DNA of 64,000 nucleotides, taken from contig NZ_FMYO01000001.1 in assembly GCF_900096895.1 (NCBI RefSeq), positions 496,001 through 560,000 of the forward strand. Reading direction: 5' to 3'. Position 1 is the first letter of the stretch. Each line of letters begins with the position of its first letter. This DNA is from Acinetobacter kookii. Its GTDB lineage: Bacteria > Pseudomonadota > Gammaproteobacteria > Pseudomonadales > Moraxellaceae. Under the pieces are notes generated by a model that did not search any database, was not told the DNA's origin, and saw nothing but the letters and a program-made list of their open reading frames with translations. A program made the translations under genes and the position numbers. Of this stretch, positions 19,534-29,290 are shown one piece after another.

Positions 19534-19700
19534 ACCAATTGACGTGGATGTCGCCGCGGTACCAAGGAAGAATAATATTCCTTCTGTAGCGAAAAAGGAT
19601 TTTTGTTTATCTTGCAGAATATATTCCTCATCCCTGAAAATTAAGACCCAACTCACACAATATTATTGATGTCCCATAACTCAAATGAGGTCGTATAATC
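19534..19700 (+). repeat. Structured repeat, copy B (diverged)
   Basis: Shares with copy A (13762-13914) the blocks TGGATGTC (from 19545), AAAAAGG followed by TTTTTG (19592-19604) and TCAAATGAGGTCGT (19681-19694). The first two blocks are 47-48 bases apart in both copies. It has its own hairpin (AAGGAA...TTCCTT, 19564-19583) where copy A has a different sequence with the same pairing, a pattern of compensatory change. Same orientation as copy A, on the other side of pst. Confidence 0.5.
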
Positions 19701-19708
19701 TTAGGTAT

Positions 19709-19739
19709 AAAAAAAGGAGACCGCGTGGCCTCCTCCTTT
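19709..19739 (-). terminator. Terminator after ddc
   Basis: AAAGGAG and CTCCTTT pair across a 13-base loop; on the minus strand a run of T follows. About 16 bases after the ddc stop. Confidence 0.8.
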
Positions 19740-19754
19740 CACACAGACAATCGA

Positions 19755-21287
19755 TTAATCAATTGCAGGTGTATAAGTACCGTCCGCGATTGGACCTTTG
19801 ATACGGTCAGCTTCTGCAAGCACCAGTGCAAGCAGGTTCTTCACGTTTTCTAAAGTCGCCACCGGGCTTAAAGTAGTCATTTTCAAGGATTGAACCTGAC
19901 CCACTTTCGTTACGCCAATGTTCGCTTCACCACGTGCAAACAGTTCGTCCGCAACGTTCTGGTTCAGTGTATCCAACAATTCTACTGGGTAGCCTGCCGG
20001 TACTACACGGAACAAGACCGAAGCAAATTGCGGTTCAACCAGAAGCTCCAGACCGTCAGTCGCTTTGATGTAATCAGCAACATCACGGGTCAGTTTCACG
20101 CCATGATCGATCATGGAACCGTAAAGCTCTTCACCCAATGCTTCTACCGTCATCCAGAGTTTTAACGCGTCAAAACGACGAGTCGTTTGTAATGACTTGG
20201 ACACCAGGTTCGGCACACCATGTTCTTCATCATAAGCAGAGTTCAAGTACTCAGCTTCATAATGCATGAAACGGTAGTTGGCTTCGTCTTTCAACAGGAA
20301 CGCGCCACATGAAATGGTCTGGAAATAATGTTTGTGGAAATCAAGCGTCACGGAATCAGACAGCTCAATACCATCAAGCATAGAACGATAGTCATTCGAC
20401 AAAATCAGTGCACCACCCCAAGCTGCGTCAATGTGCATCCACGCGCCGTATTTGTTGGTGATTTCACGAATCTGTTTGAGTGGATCAATCGCACCCGCAT
20501 CGGTCGTACCTGCAGTAGCAACCACACATGCCACGATCTTGCCTTCAGACTGAAGGTGAGCCATGGTTTTTTCCAGTGCGTCTACATCCATCTGTGCATT
20601 TTCGTTCACAGGAACAGTGACTACAGACTGGAAGCCCATGCCCATCATCGCCATGTTCTTTTGCACAGAAAAGTGTGCATTTTCAGAACAGATGACTTTA
20701 ACATTACGCATAGCATCCGCAGGAATACCATCGCGCTGAACAGACCAAGGATTGCCGTTTTCGTCTTTCCAGTTTTTCGCGATGCAGGCATCACGCGCAA
20801 GCAGCACACCCATCAGGTTCGACTGGGTACCGCCAGAGGTGAATACACCTGCCTGACCTGAGCCATAGCCGACTTTTTGACGCAGCCAGTCAATCAACTG
20901 CACTTCCATCAATGAACCGGCCGGGCTTTGATCCCATGAGTCCATAGACTGGTTGGTTGCGTTAATCAATACTTCTGCAATCTGGCTTGCCACCATGGTT
21001 GGGCAATGCAAATGTGCTAACGAGTGCGGATGATGAACCTTTAAGCTTTTGTTCAAGAAAAGCTCAACCATACGTTCAAGCGACTTGTGTAGACCCATGC
21101 CTTCTTTTGAAGGATGAAATGCAATCGCACTGCGTAGCTCTTTAATGCTACCGCCGGTGTACATTTTGTCGTTTTGCAACCATGCAGAAACGGCTTTTAC
21201 CGCTTCGTCCATTGCTGACTGATAGTCAGCAATAGAACCTGCATCATTGCAGAATAACGCTTTACGGTGTTCTGCAAAATCTACCAT
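19755..21287 (-). CDS. ddc: L-2,4-diaminobutyrate decarboxylase
   Basis: A 510-aa PLP-dependent group II decarboxylase that converts L-2,4-diaminobutyrate to 1,3-diaminopropane. PLP contacts seen: FTSGGTQSN (149-157), HIDAAWGG (285-292) and the PLP lysine in DFHKHYF (K319). The neighbour dat supplies its substrate and ends only 3 bases before this start, so the pair is one operon, as described for Acinetobacter. 1,3-diaminopropane is the characteristic polyamine of this genus and has been linked to surface motility in A. baumannii. Confidence 0.96.
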   Translation of the reverse strand: MVDFAEHRKALFCNDAGSIADYQSAMDEAVKAVSAWLQNDKMYTGGSIKELRSAIAFHPSKEGMGLHKSLERMVELFLNKSLKVHHPHSLAHLHCPTMVASQIAEVLINATNQSMDSWDQSPAGSLMEVQLIDWLRQKVGYGSGQAGVFTSGGTQSNLMGVLLARDACIAKNWKDENGNPWSVQRDGIPADAMRNVKVICSENAHFSVQKNMAMMGMGFQSVVTVPVNENAQMDVDALEKTMAHLQSEGKIVACVVATAGTTDAGAIDPLKQIREITNKYGAWMHIDAAWGGALILSNDYRSMLDGIELSDSVTLDFHKHYFQTISCGAFLLKDEANYRFMHYEAEYLNSAYDEEHGVPNLVSKSLQTTRRFDALKLWMTVEALGEELYGSMIDHGVKLTRDVADYIKATDGLELLVEPQFASVLFRVVPAGYPVELLDTLNQNVADELFARGEANIGVTKVGQVQSLKMTTLSPVATLENVKNLLALVLAEADRIKGPIADGTYTPAID

Positions 21288-21290
21288 GCC

Positions 21291-22664
21291 TTAAGCACCT
21301 CGAACTGCAACAAGCGCTTCAGCGATTGCTTTCTTAAAGCGGGCAATCACTTCAACACATTCGTCTTGCGTGATGATAAGTGGGCAAAGTAAACGGATCA
21401 CTGTACCGTTACGGCCACCTTTCTCAAGCAACAGCTTGTTGTCGAAACATGCAGCCTGAATAGCAGCAGCCAATTGAGAATCACCCGGTAATGAACCCAT
21501 GTGATCTGCTTGTTGGCGTTCGTCAACGATCTCGATACCGATCATCAGACCACGGCCACGCACGTTACCGATACATGGGAATTCCACTGCCATTTTTTTC
21601 AATTCAGCTTGCAGGAAATCACCACGCTCTTGTGCATTTTGTGCAAGATTTTGTTCTTTGATGGTTTTGATCGTTGCAAGACCTGTACCCATCGCCAATT
21701 GGTTACCACGGAAAGTACCGGTGTGACCTGCTGGCTGCCAGGCATCAAATTTGCGTTTAATACCCAGTACTGCAAGCGGCAAGCTACCACCGACTGCTTT
21801 AGACATCACCACCACGTCAGGTTCAATACCCGCATGTTCAAAGGCAAACATTTTGCCTGAACGTCCAAAGCCTGCTTGAACTTCGTCAAGAATCAACACG
21901 ATATTGTGTTTTTCAGTCACTTCACGGATTTTCTTCAACCATTTAACCGGTGCTGTAACCACACCGCCTTCACCTTGAATCGCTTCAAGAATCACAGCTG
22001 CCGGCTTGGTTACGCCGCTTTCTACATCTTCAATGAAGTTTTCGAAATAATAAGTCAAGGCATCAACACCCGCTTCACCGCCAATGCCTAACGGGCAACG
22101 GTATTCATGCGGATATGGCATAAACTGTACACCTGGCATCAAGCCATTGACTGCATTCTTCGCAGACAGGTTACCCGTCATGGCCAAAGAACCGTGTGTC
22201 ATACCGTGATAGCCACCTGAGAAGCTGATCACCGAGCTACGACCGGTATAGGTTTTTGCTAATTTAATCGCTGCTTCTGTACCGTCTGCACCAGACGGGC
22301 CACAGAACTGCAGGCAATACTCTTCCTTCCCACCAGGAAGTTGTTCAAGTAATGCTTCAGTAAATGCATCTTTTAAAGGTGTCGTTAAATCTAAAGTATG
22401 TAATGGCAAACCACTCGCTAGAGTGTCCTGAATACTTTGAATTACCGCAGGATGATTATGGCCTAAAGCCAATGTTCCTGCCCCAGCTAAACAATCGAGG
22501 TACTCTGTACCTTCAACATCAGTAACCCAACAACCTAAGGCTTTTGCTATCGCTAACGGCAATTTGCGTGGATAGCTACGAACATTGGATTCCATCTGGC
22601 TTTGGCGAGTCAAATAGTATTCGTTAGTAGACTTAGTGGCAGGATTTACAGAAGAAACGCTCAT
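21291..22664 (-). CDS. dat: Diaminobutyrate--2-oxoglutarate transaminase
   Basis: A 457-aa class III aminotransferase that forms L-2,4-diaminobutyrate from aspartate semialdehyde with glutamate as amino donor. PLP-site features: [16 protein letters not shown] (121-136), [13 protein letters not shown] (258-270) and the Schiff-base lysine in [10 protein letters not shown] (K289). Its closest relatives include the siderophore- and ectoine-type DABA transaminases, but the adjoining ddc fixes the role as diaminopropane synthesis. The start at 22664 is preceded by about 490 bases of non-coding DNA shared with the divergent SIMPL gene. Confidence 0.95.
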   Translation of the reverse strand: MSVSSVNPATKSTNEYYLTRQSQMESNVRSYPRKLPLAIAKALGCWVTDVEGTEYLDCLAGAGTLALGHNHPAVIQSIQDTLASGLPLHTLDLTTPLKDAFTEALLEQLPGGKEEYCLQFCGPSGADGTEAAIKLAKTYTGRSSVISFSGGYHGMTHGSLAMTGNLSAKNAVNGLMPGVQFMPYPHEYRCPLGIGGEAGVDALTYYFENFIEDVESGVTKPAAVILEAIQGEGGVVTAPVKWLKKIREVTEKHNIVLILDEVQAGFGRSGKMFAFEHAGIEPDVVVMSKAVGGSLPLAVLGIKRKFDAWQPAGHTGTFRGNQLAMGTGLATIKTIKEQNLAQNAQERGDFLQAELKKMAVEFPCIGNVRGRGLMIGIEIVDERQQADHMGSLPGDSQLAAAIQAACFDNKLLLEKGGRNGTVIRLLCPLIITQDECVEVIARFKKAIAEALVAVRGA

Positions 22665-23152
22665 ATCGAATTACCATCTCTGATATGGGTTGAAAGAAAT
22701 AAGTCGGGTGACTTGTGGTCCTTTGACTCGGTGCTTTATAGAATCTAGTTTGACGACTTGATTTATACATCATAACTAAACGGCGGATGATACAGAATTT
22801 TTCAATAAAATAAACAAGTTTTATGACTTTATCTGTCCAAAACCGATCAAAAAAATATATCAAGCCAAATCTTAGATTGAATTATCATCTTACAGTGTGA
22901 CAGACTAAAGAAAACCTTATTTTTATACTTTTTTTATGCAAAAGATTGAATTAACGTAATCGCTTATTTTTTATAAAATTAAGTATTTAATTTTTAAATG
23001 TTTTCTTGAGAAGTCATTCTTTATAAAAGAAATGAAATAGAAATGAAATCATTTACAATCTTGACACAAAGTCTACAAAAAATCCTCATGAAGTAGCGAT
23101 ACCATGCCTATCAGAGGCTGAACTTCTCTTTACAAAAAAATAGGTAAAAATA
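22665..23152. other. Divergent intergenic region between dat and the SIMPL gene
   Basis: Almost 490 AT-rich bases that must carry both promoters. I see a short inverted repeat AAGTC/GACTT in the dat leader (22702-22715) and a TTGACA at 23063-23068 that could be a -35 element for the plus-strand gene, but no convincing -10 at the right distance. No gene, RNA or riboswitch recognised. Confidence 0.4.
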
Positions 23153-23857
23153 ATGCGATATTTAACTCTCCCCTCCCTGGTATTTGCCAGCCTGCTTTCA
23201 ACCGCTGCCTTTGCTCAGCAGGCAGAACCACTGAACTATAATTTAGTCAACGTACAGGCTGAGGCAACGCGCCAGATTTCCAATGATGAAATGCATGCGG
23301 TTTTATATATTGAAAGAAGCAAGAAACAGCCAGCTGAACTTTCTGCACTCATCACACAGCTCATGAACCAAGCCATTGCAGCCTCGAAAAAATACCCGCA
23401 AGTAAAAGTCGAAACGGGTACGCAGAGCACTTATCCTGTGTATGACAATGACAGCCAGAAATTGAAAGAATGGCGTGGTCGGGCTGAAATTCGTTTAGAA
23501 AGTACCGACTTTAAAGCCGTCAGCCAGTTAATTAGCGAATTGCAGCAAGATTTCCAGACCCAGTCGATTGAATTTACCGTTTCCGATGCAAAGCGTAAAA
23601 AAGTGGAAAATGAATTGATGGTGGAAGCCTCAAAAAACTTCCAGCAACGTGCACAAATGTTGACTTCGGCATGGAATAAATCCAGTTATAATCTGGTGAA
23701 CCTCAACCTGAATACCAATAACTATTACCCACAACCGGTGATGATGCGTGCCAATATGGCGAAATTTGCCGGTGCTGAAGCCGCAGATGCGCAAAATGTT
23801 GCTGCTGGTGAATCGAAAATTACAGTCAATGCCAATGGTTCAATCCAGTTTAAATAA
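23153..23857 (+). CDS. SIMPL (DUF541) domain periplasmic protein
   Basis: A 234-aa protein with a signal peptide (1-21, cleavage near AFA|QQ) followed by one SIMPL/DUF541 domain covering almost all of the mature chain (NLVNVQAEATRQISNDEMHAVL, then TYPVYDN, WRGRAEIRLES). The family forms oligomeric periplasmic or outer-membrane-associated assemblies of poorly known function, linked to oxidative or membrane stress in a few species. Alone in its transcript, with a terminator 19 bases downstream. Confidence 0.88.
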   Translation: MRYLTLPSLVFASLLSTAAFAQQAEPLNYNLVNVQAEATRQISNDEMHAVLYIERSKKQPAELSALITQLMNQAIAASKKYPQVKVETGTQSTYPVYDNDSQKLKEWRGRAEIRLESTDFKAVSQLISELQQDFQTQSIEFTVSDAKRKKVENELMVEASKNFQQRAQMLTSAWNKSSYNLVNLNLNTNNYYPQPVMMRANMAKFAGAEAADAQNVAAGESKITVNANGSIQFK

Positions 23858-23875
23858 TTAAAGGGTGATTTAAAT

Positions 23876-23902
23876 AAAACCGTGTGCACACACGGTTTTT
23901 TT
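23876..23902 (+). terminator. Terminator after the SIMPL gene
   Basis: AAAACCGTGTG and CACACGGTTTT form an 11-bp stem around CA, followed by T. Confidence 0.92.
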
Positions 23903-24015
23903 ATGAGCTAAATGGACGATTTGGAACAATATAGCGACAATCCTGTCGAATGTTTCATTTTATTTTTCTTGTAAAATCATCCTATCTTTCAGCTTTTATC
24001 TCTCCTCACTATCCC

Positions 24016-24612
24016 ATGTCCCTTGAAAGTTTAAATCTTGATCTGTTTAGCATCCTGAACGTGCCCGAACAGGCTTCCCCATTGATGATGCACTTTGCCA
24101 CTTTTGTCGCCCATGATTTAGTCTATCTGCTGATTACCTGCTTTGCCTTGTTTTGGTTTTATGGTCATCAAAATTCAAAAGTTCTGATTCTAAAAGCCTT
24201 TGTATTTTGTTGTGTCGCACTTTCGATCAGTGAAGTAGCATCTTACCTGTTCAATACTCCACGTCCTTTTGTGATGCATGTCGGTCAGACTTTAATTGCA
24301 CACGAAGCAACAGGTTCTTTCCCCAGCAATCACATGACCATTTTTAGCAGTATTGCCTTTGCCTATTATTTTTCGGCGCGACGGGATATTGGCAGGTTTT
24401 TGCTGGCAGTTGCCTGGCTGGTGGCATGGTCACGGATTTATGTGGGAGTGCATTTCCCGGTTGATATGTTCGGTGCCTTTATTTTATCGTGGGCTGTGAA
24501 TCTTGCTGGTTTAAAACTATGGCATCGTTATCAGACAAAACTGATGTGTTGGGTCATGTTCCTCTATGAAAAATTATTTAGTGCATTAATTCAACGTGGT
24601 TTAATTAAATAA
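24016..24612 (+). CDS. PAP2-family phosphatase (probable undecaprenyl-diphosphatase, BcrC-like)
   Basis: A 198-aa membrane protein with five or six hydrophobic segments. The PAP2 phosphatase signature is complete: KxxxxxxRP-like region ending NTPRPF, then GSFPSNH (catalytic His) and SRIYVGVHFPVD (second His and Asp). The most likely task is recycling undecaprenyl pyrophosphate on the periplasmic side of the inner membrane, but lipid specificity cannot be told from sequence. ATG 24016 is chosen; the upstream in-frame start at 23950 would add 22 residues without homologous character. It converges with proB and shares a terminator. Confidence 0.87.
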   Translation: MSLESLNLDLFSILNVPEQASPLMMHFATFVAHDLVYLLITCFALFWFYGHQNSKVLILKAFVFCCVALSISEVASYLFNTPRPFVMHVGQTLIAHEATGSFPSNHMTIFSSIAFAYYFSARRDIGRFLLAVAWLVAWSRIYVGVHFPVDMFGAFILSWAVNLAGLKLWHRYQTKLMCWVMFLYEKLFSALIQRGLIK

Positions 24613-24630
24613 GCAATTAAAAAATATATA

Positions 24631-24659
24631 AAAAATCCCGCTCTAAAGCGGGATTTTTT
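24631..24659. terminator. Bidirectional terminator between PAP2 gene and proB
   Basis: AAAAATCCCGCT and AGCGGGATTTTT with a CTAA loop; A and T runs on both flanks allow function on both strands. Confidence 0.93.
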
Positions 24660-24672
24660 GAATCTATAAAAC

Positions 24673-25806
24673 TTAATAGATCGCCATATGATTGCGGTGA
24701 ATCATCTCAAGTGAACGCGCTTCACCTAAAACCTGATGCACTTTATCCGATGCCAGACCTTTGACAATTTCAGCTGAGCGCGAACTGAAGTTGACGCGAC
24801 CGACAGCAATGCGATGTCCCTCTTGGTCCACACACTCCACTACATCACCACGTTCAAAGTGACCTTCCACCGCTTTTACCCCGACAGGGAGCAAGCTGCG
24901 GTGATTGTCTTTAATCGCTTTGACTGCACCATCATCCAGCACCAGACGGCCAGCGGTTTGTAAATGTGCCGCCAGCCATTGCTGATGTGCGGTAATGCGG
25001 TCATTGTCGGTAATAAACAGGGTTCCCAGCAATTCACCCGACATTAAACGCGCCAGGACATTGTCGCTTTCACCACTGGCAATCAGGGTTGGACAACCCG
25101 ATTTTGCCGCCAGACGCGCAGCACGGACTTTGGTCAGCATACCGCCACGACCAAACTTGCCACCACCGCCTGCCATATCGAACAGGCTTTCATCCAGTGC
25201 ACGCACGGTATGGAACAGTTTGGCATTTGGATTAGAACGCGGGTCGGAGTCAAACATGCCTTGCTGATCGGTCAGGATAATCAGCAAATCGGCATGTACC
25301 TGCCCGGCGACCATCGCAGCCAGGGTATCGTTATCACCAAAGCGGATTTCATCGGTCGAAACCGTGTCATTTTCATTGATCACCGGAATCACATGCCAGT
25401 CAATCAGGTGCTGCAAGGCATCACATGAATTGAGATAGCGACGGCGGTCTGCCAGGTCATCATGGGTTAACAAAACCTGCGCCGTTTGAATGGAATGCTT
25501 TTCCAGCACACTCGACCAGGTTTGAATCAGCCCCATTTGACCAATGGCAGCACAGGCCTGAAGACTGGGTAGATCGGTGGGTCGATTCTCAAGTTTCATT
25601 CGAACCATACCTTCAGCCACAGCTCCGGAAGACACCAGAATAATCTCATGCCCTGCATTGTGCAGATCTGCAATCTGTTTCGCCCAATGCGAAATTGCAT
25701 CCAGATCTAACCCTGTTCCGTTTGCTGTAAGTAAAGATGATCCGATTTTAACAACGATTCGTTTACAAGCCTTGAGCTGACGTTGCCCATCTACCACTTC
25801 TATCAT
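24673..25806 (-). CDS. proB: Glutamate 5-kinase
   Basis: A 377-aa enzyme that phosphorylates glutamate in the first step of proline synthesis. The amino-acid-kinase domain (about 15-260) shows [21 protein letters not shown] and [20 protein letters not shown]; a PUA domain (about 285-365; [21 protein letters not shown]) completes the usual two-domain enzyme. It follows obgE by about 29 bases on the same strand, the common obg-proB order, and is probably cotranscribed with it. proA is not in the window. Confidence 0.96.
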   Translation of the reverse strand: MIEVVDGQRQLKACKRIVVKIGSSLLTANGTGLDLDAISHWAKQIADLHNAGHEIILVSSGAVAEGMVRMKLENRPTDLPSLQACAAIGQMGLIQTWSSVLEKHSIQTAQVLLTHDDLADRRRYLNSCDALQHLIDWHVIPVINENDTVSTDEIRFGDNDTLAAMVAGQVHADLLIILTDQQGMFDSDPRSNPNAKLFHTVRALDESLFDMAGGGGKFGRGGMLTKVRAARLAAKSGCPTLIASGESDNVLARLMSGELLGTLFITDNDRITAHQQWLAAHLQTAGRLVLDDGAVKAIKDNHRSLLPVGVKAVEGHFERGDVVECVDQEGHRIAVGRVNFSSRSAEIVKGLASDKVHQVLGEARSLEMIHRNHMAIY

Positions 25807-25835
25807 CTTGTCCTCAGTTACTCATATTTCAGAGC

Positions 25836-27047
25836 TTAACGTACGTAATACGACTCTGCTTCATCTTCGCCATCTTCATCATCTTCGTCATCGCCAAGAA
25901 TACCGGCAAGACGTTGCTGACGACGCATCTCACGATACGCTTCTTTTGCAGCGATGGTTTGTTCACGTGTTTCAGCTTCAAGCTGGTCACGGAATGCTTT
26001 TACTTGTGCTGCGTATTCCGGATCTTCAGCTTCGAGTTCACGCTGTTTCTCGATTTCATCCATCAGGTAATACACAACTTCTTTGGTCCCTTCAGACATT
26101 AAGCCCGAAGTCTTGAATACCGGACCTGTCCACTGCATCTCTTCAAGAAGATGGTTACACCATTCTTCACGCGTCTCTTCAGGTAACTGGTCAACCTTGT
26201 TCAGCACCAGTACCACTGGCAATTTAGAAAGCGTTGGGGAGAATTTTTTCAACTCATTCAAAATTGCTTTGGCATTGTACGCCGGGTCCGAACCGTCAAT
26301 CGGCTGGACATCGACAATGTGCAACAAGATACGGGTACGTGCCAGATGCTTAAGGAAACGAATACCCAGACCCGCACCTTCAGATGCACCTTCAATTAGT
26401 CCTGGAATATCGGCCATCACGAATGAACGGTGACGGTCGGCATCTACCACGCCCAGATTCGGTACCATGGTGGTAAATGGATAGTCTGCAACTTTTGGTT
26501 TTGCGGCAGAAACTGCACGAATAAAGGTCGATTTACCTGCGTTAGGCATCCCGAGCAAGCCAACATCCGCCAATACTTTAAGTTCTAAACGCACTTCACG
26601 GAATTCACCTTTGGCACCGTGGGTACATTTACGTGGTGAACGGTTGGTCGAAGATTTAAAGTGTGTATTCCCTAAACCGCCCTCACCGCCTGCTGCAACC
26701 AATACACGCTGACCATCTGCAACCAGGTCACCGATAATATCGCCAGATTCTGTATCGACAATGGTGGTTCCAACCGGAACCAGCAATACGGTGTCTTCAC
26801 CGCCACGGCCTGCACAGTTTGCACCGCGACCATTTTTTGCACGTTCTGCACGGAATTTACGTGTATAACGATAATCTACAAGGGTACTGGTGTCGTCGTC
26901 GGCCTGAATATAAATGCTACCGCCACGACCACCGTCACCACCATCTGGACCACCAAATGGTACGAACTTTTCACGGCGAAAACTGGCTACGCCATTGCCA
27001 CCGTCGCCAGCCTCTACGGTAATGACTGCTTCATCAACAAAGCGCAT
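25836..27047 (-). CDS. obgE: GTPase ObgE/CgtA
   Basis: A 403-aa essential GTPase acting in late 50S ribosome assembly and stress control. The glycine-rich Obg fold fills about residues 1-158 ([29 protein letters not shown]). The G domain follows: G1 [10 protein letters not shown]2/G3 region [11 protein letters not shown]4 NKVDQL. The last 60 residues are acidic ([13 protein letters not shown]), a frequent feature of Obg tails. Upstream of proB in one transcript. Confidence 0.97.
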   Translation of the reverse strand: MRFVDEAVITVEAGDGGNGVASFRREKFVPFGGPDGGDGGRGGSIYIQADDDTSTLVDYRYTRKFRAERAKNGRGANCAGRGGEDTVLLVPVGTTIVDTESGDIIGDLVADGQRVLVAAGGEGGLGNTHFKSSTNRSPRKCTHGAKGEFREVRLELKVLADVGLLGMPNAGKSTFIRAVSAAKPKVADYPFTTMVPNLGVVDADRHRSFVMADIPGLIEGASEGAGLGIRFLKHLARTRILLHIVDVQPIDGSDPAYNAKAILNELKKFSPTLSKLPVVLVLNKVDQLPEETREEWCNHLLEEMQWTGPVFKTSGLMSEGTKEVVYYLMDEIEKQRELEAEDPEYAAQVKAFRDQLEAETREQTIAAKEAYREMRRQQRLAGILGDDEDDEDGEDEAESYYVR

Positions 27048-27316
27048 GCTGCCAATCCTCTAAAAACTTTAAAACCCCATATTCTGCCATATTTTAAAGC
27101 ATTTCTCGAATATATTTATTCAGCACTTTATGAAGATGACTGAATTCAGTCTTATTTTATAAACATGCGTCGAAAAGCTGATGCTATCCGATCTTTTTGC
27201 CAAGCCATTATTTTCCGACCCTTAATATAAATTAATGATCACATGATTGATTTTACTTATTTCAGAATCTGAACAACTCTCCTTATAGTGCATGCAGCGT
27301 TGTTTGAGTCCTGATC

Positions 27317-28510
27317 ATGTCTTTGCCAAAACCTGAAACTGTCCGCCCGTTGTCATCACAATTTGTATTGCTTATGGCAATCGCCTGCGGTTTATGTGCC
27401 GGTTCGGCTTATTTTAATCAGCCGCTGATTTATTCGATTGAAAAGAGTTTGAGAATTAGCACCAGTCAGGCTGGCCTAACCGTCGTGCTTGCCCAAATTG
27501 GCTATGTGCTTGGCTTGATGCTATTGGTGCCTTTAGGCGATTTCCTGAATAAACGCAAGCTTGTGGTCAGCCTGATGGTATTTGCAGCCCTCTCGCAAAT
27601 TCTGCTGTCATTCAGCACGACTCTCAGTACCTTATATCTTTTCACCCTGTGTGCCACCTTTGGGGCAATTTCAGCCCAGGTTCTGATTCCCTTTGCTTCA
27701 ACAATCAGTCCACCCGAATCGAGTGCTGCAACGGTCGGAAAACTCATGAGCGGTTTGGTGATGGGGATTATCCTGTCACGGACTTTCGCCGGTTTTGTCT
27801 CGACTTACTGGTCCTGGGAAGGTGTGTATTTATCCAGTGGCATCATCACCCTGATGTTCGCAATAGTGATGTGGAAAAAACTGCCCAATACAGAGCCTCA
27901 AACCGGCTTAACCATCAGCAGTATTTACCGTTCACTGTTTGTTCTTGCCCGAAACAATCCGCATTTAATCCGTAGAGCCTGTGCCGGTGCCTTGGGCTTT
28001 GGCATCTTGTCGATGGTCTTTACCTCGATGACCTTTGTTCTCGGCAATGCACCTTACGACTTTAGTGATTTTGAAATAGGCCTGTTTGGCTTGCTCGGCG
28101 TTATCGGGATTTATTCATCTAGCTGGTCGGGAAAAACCGTGGGGCAAGGCAAGGAAAACCTGGTCGCAAAACTGTGTATTTTCCTGATGCTGTTTTCATG
28201 CATTCCCCTGTTCTTTGCCCAGCAGAATATCTGGGTTTACGCGCTTGGGGTTTTGATGAGTTATTTTGGCCTTACCGCCTTTCATGTACTGAACCAAAAT
28301 CTGGTTTACCGGATTGACCTGAAAGCACGTTCCCGGATTAATGCAGTCTATATGACCATCTATTTTTCGGGTGCAGCTTTGGGTTCGCTGGGTGCAGTAT
28401 ATGCATGGGAACACTTGGGATGGATGGGCTGTGTCGCGCTTGGCTTGGGCTTTTCAATTGGAATTTTGCTGATTGACCGTTTTGATTTTAAGCGGATGCA
28501 GAAGGCTTAA
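27317..28510 (+). CDS. MFS transporter (12 TM)
   Basis: A 397-aa major facilitator protein with 12 predicted membrane segments. The first loop after TM2 reads PLGDFLNKRKLVVS, matching the MFS motif A pattern (GxLaDrxGrkxxl) in relaxed form. AraJ/drug-efflux-like sequences look closest, but substrate cannot be assigned. It converges with the HxlR regulator gene at 28722; regulation by that protein is possible but the likely operator lies on the far side of the regulator. Confidence 0.85.
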   Translation: MSLPKPETVRPLSSQFVLLMAIACGLCAGSAYFNQPLIYSIEKSLRISTSQAGLTVVLAQIGYVLGLMLLVPLGDFLNKRKLVVSLMVFAALSQILLSFSTTLSTLYLFTLCATFGAISAQVLIPFASTISPPESSAATVGKLMSGLVMGIILSRTFAGFVSTYWSWEGVYLSSGIITLMFAIVMWKKLPNTEPQTGLTISSIYRSLFVLARNNPHLIRRACAGALGFGILSMVFTSMTFVLGNAPYDFSDFEIGLFGLLGVIGIYSSSWSGKTVGQGKENLVAKLCIFLMLFSCIPLFFAQQNIWVYALGVLMSYFGLTAFHVLNQNLVYRIDLKARSRINAVYMTIYFSGAALGSLGAVYAWEHLGWMGCVALGLGFSIGILLIDRFDFKRMQKA

Positions 28511-28721
28511 TTTTTTAAAAAGGAATAAATTAAAAAGTTTATTGCTGATTTATTCAAACCTTATCAGTCTAATTCGAATAACTTAATTCGAACAACCTAG
28601 ACCCATGATCGCTATATTGCAGTCATTTTTACTGATCAAGAATCGTGTAACTTGACCCGTACAGAATAACAGACTTGTTACGCAAAGCGCCTTTCCAGGT
28701 CTGGCTTTTCATGCATTCAAC

Positions 28722-29102
28722 TTAAGGAGTCGTATTGATACGTTGCTGATTCTGCAAAATCTCAGGCAAATTTTTTTCAATCCAGCCAATCAGATAGTTC
28801 ATTTTTTCTGCAGCTTGCGAACCTAAAATGGTCAATTGATATTCCACCTTGGGTGGCACCACCGGATAGACCGTGCGCAGAATAAAACCATCCTGTTCCA
28901 GCATTTTCAGCGTTTGTGACAGCATTTTTTCACTCACCCCTTCAATGCGCTGTTTCAGCTCGCTAAAACGGTGTACCCCATCACTTAAACAGCGCAGAAC
29001 CAATACTGACCATTTATTCGCGAGATGTTCCAATATTTCACGTGATGGACACTCCGTGGATAAGACCTGGCCCAATACAGGGCTGATCGCATAATTTGTC
29101 AT
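28722..29102 (-). CDS. HxlR-family transcriptional regulator
   Basis: A 126-aa winged helix-turn-helix regulator. The family pattern is clear: CPSREILEHLANKWSVLVLRCL with the conserved Cys18-Pro19, then RFSELKQRIEGVSEKMLSQTL (recognition region) and GFILRTVYPVVPPKVEYQLT (wing). Many HxlR proteins sense aldehydes or quinones through that N-terminal cysteine. The inverted repeat ACTTAC-N5-GTAAGT just upstream (29144-29160) looks like its own operator, implying autoregulation. No divergent structural gene starts at the site, which is unusual for the family. Confidence 0.9.
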   Translation of the reverse strand: MTNYAISPVLGQVLSTECPSREILEHLANKWSVLVLRCLSDGVHRFSELKQRIEGVSEKMLSQTLKMLEQDGFILRTVYPVVPPKVEYQLTILGSQAAEKMNYLIGWIEKNLPEILQNQQRINTTP

Positions 29103-29124
29103 AGCGTCCTCTCAGTATTCTTAT

Positions 29125-29160
29125 TACTTACTAATTTTAATGTACTTACTCTTTGTAAGT
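29125..29160. promoter_or_regulatory. Probable HxlR operator
   Basis: Direct repeats TACTTACT at 29125-29132 and 29143-29150 (18 bases apart) plus an inverted repeat ACTTAC-N5-GTAAGT at 29144-29160. This resembles the ACTTAC/GTAAGT palindromes bound by HxlR-type regulators and lies 23-58 bases before the HxlR start codon. Confidence 0.55.
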
Positions 29161-29244
29161 TAACAGAATAATATTTCAGCAGCAAGTTTGTTGATGAGTT
29201 TATATGGATTGATTAAATATCCCTTCCAGCAATCAACCGCCATA

Positions 29245-29274
29245 AAAAAAGAGCCTCAATTGAGACTCTTTTTT
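29245..29274 (-). terminator. Terminator after gap
   Basis: AAAAAAGAG-C-CTCAATTGAG-A-CTCTTTTTT: a long stem with one C-A mismatch, 17 bases after the gap stop on the minus strand. Confidence 0.9.
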
Positions 29275-29290
29275 AATTCTGCTTTACAAA

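Larger units (their letters stand above)
18892..19708. other. Large intergenic region between pstS and ddc
   Basis: Very AT-rich. It contains the pstS promoter and Pho-box-like sites (to 19022), a stretch without any feature I can support (19023-19470), and then structured repeat copy B. The short open frames here have no start signal or recognisable product. Confidence 0.6.

Noticed and set aside
19471..19656. 61-aa minus-strand open frame between pstS and ddc
   Set aside because: It lies over the structured repeat copy B and the product resembles no protein; the repeat explains the conservation.
20328..20861. 177-aa plus-strand open frame antisense to ddc
   Set aside because: ddc is certain from its motifs; the antisense product has no family-like sequence and no ribosome-binding site.
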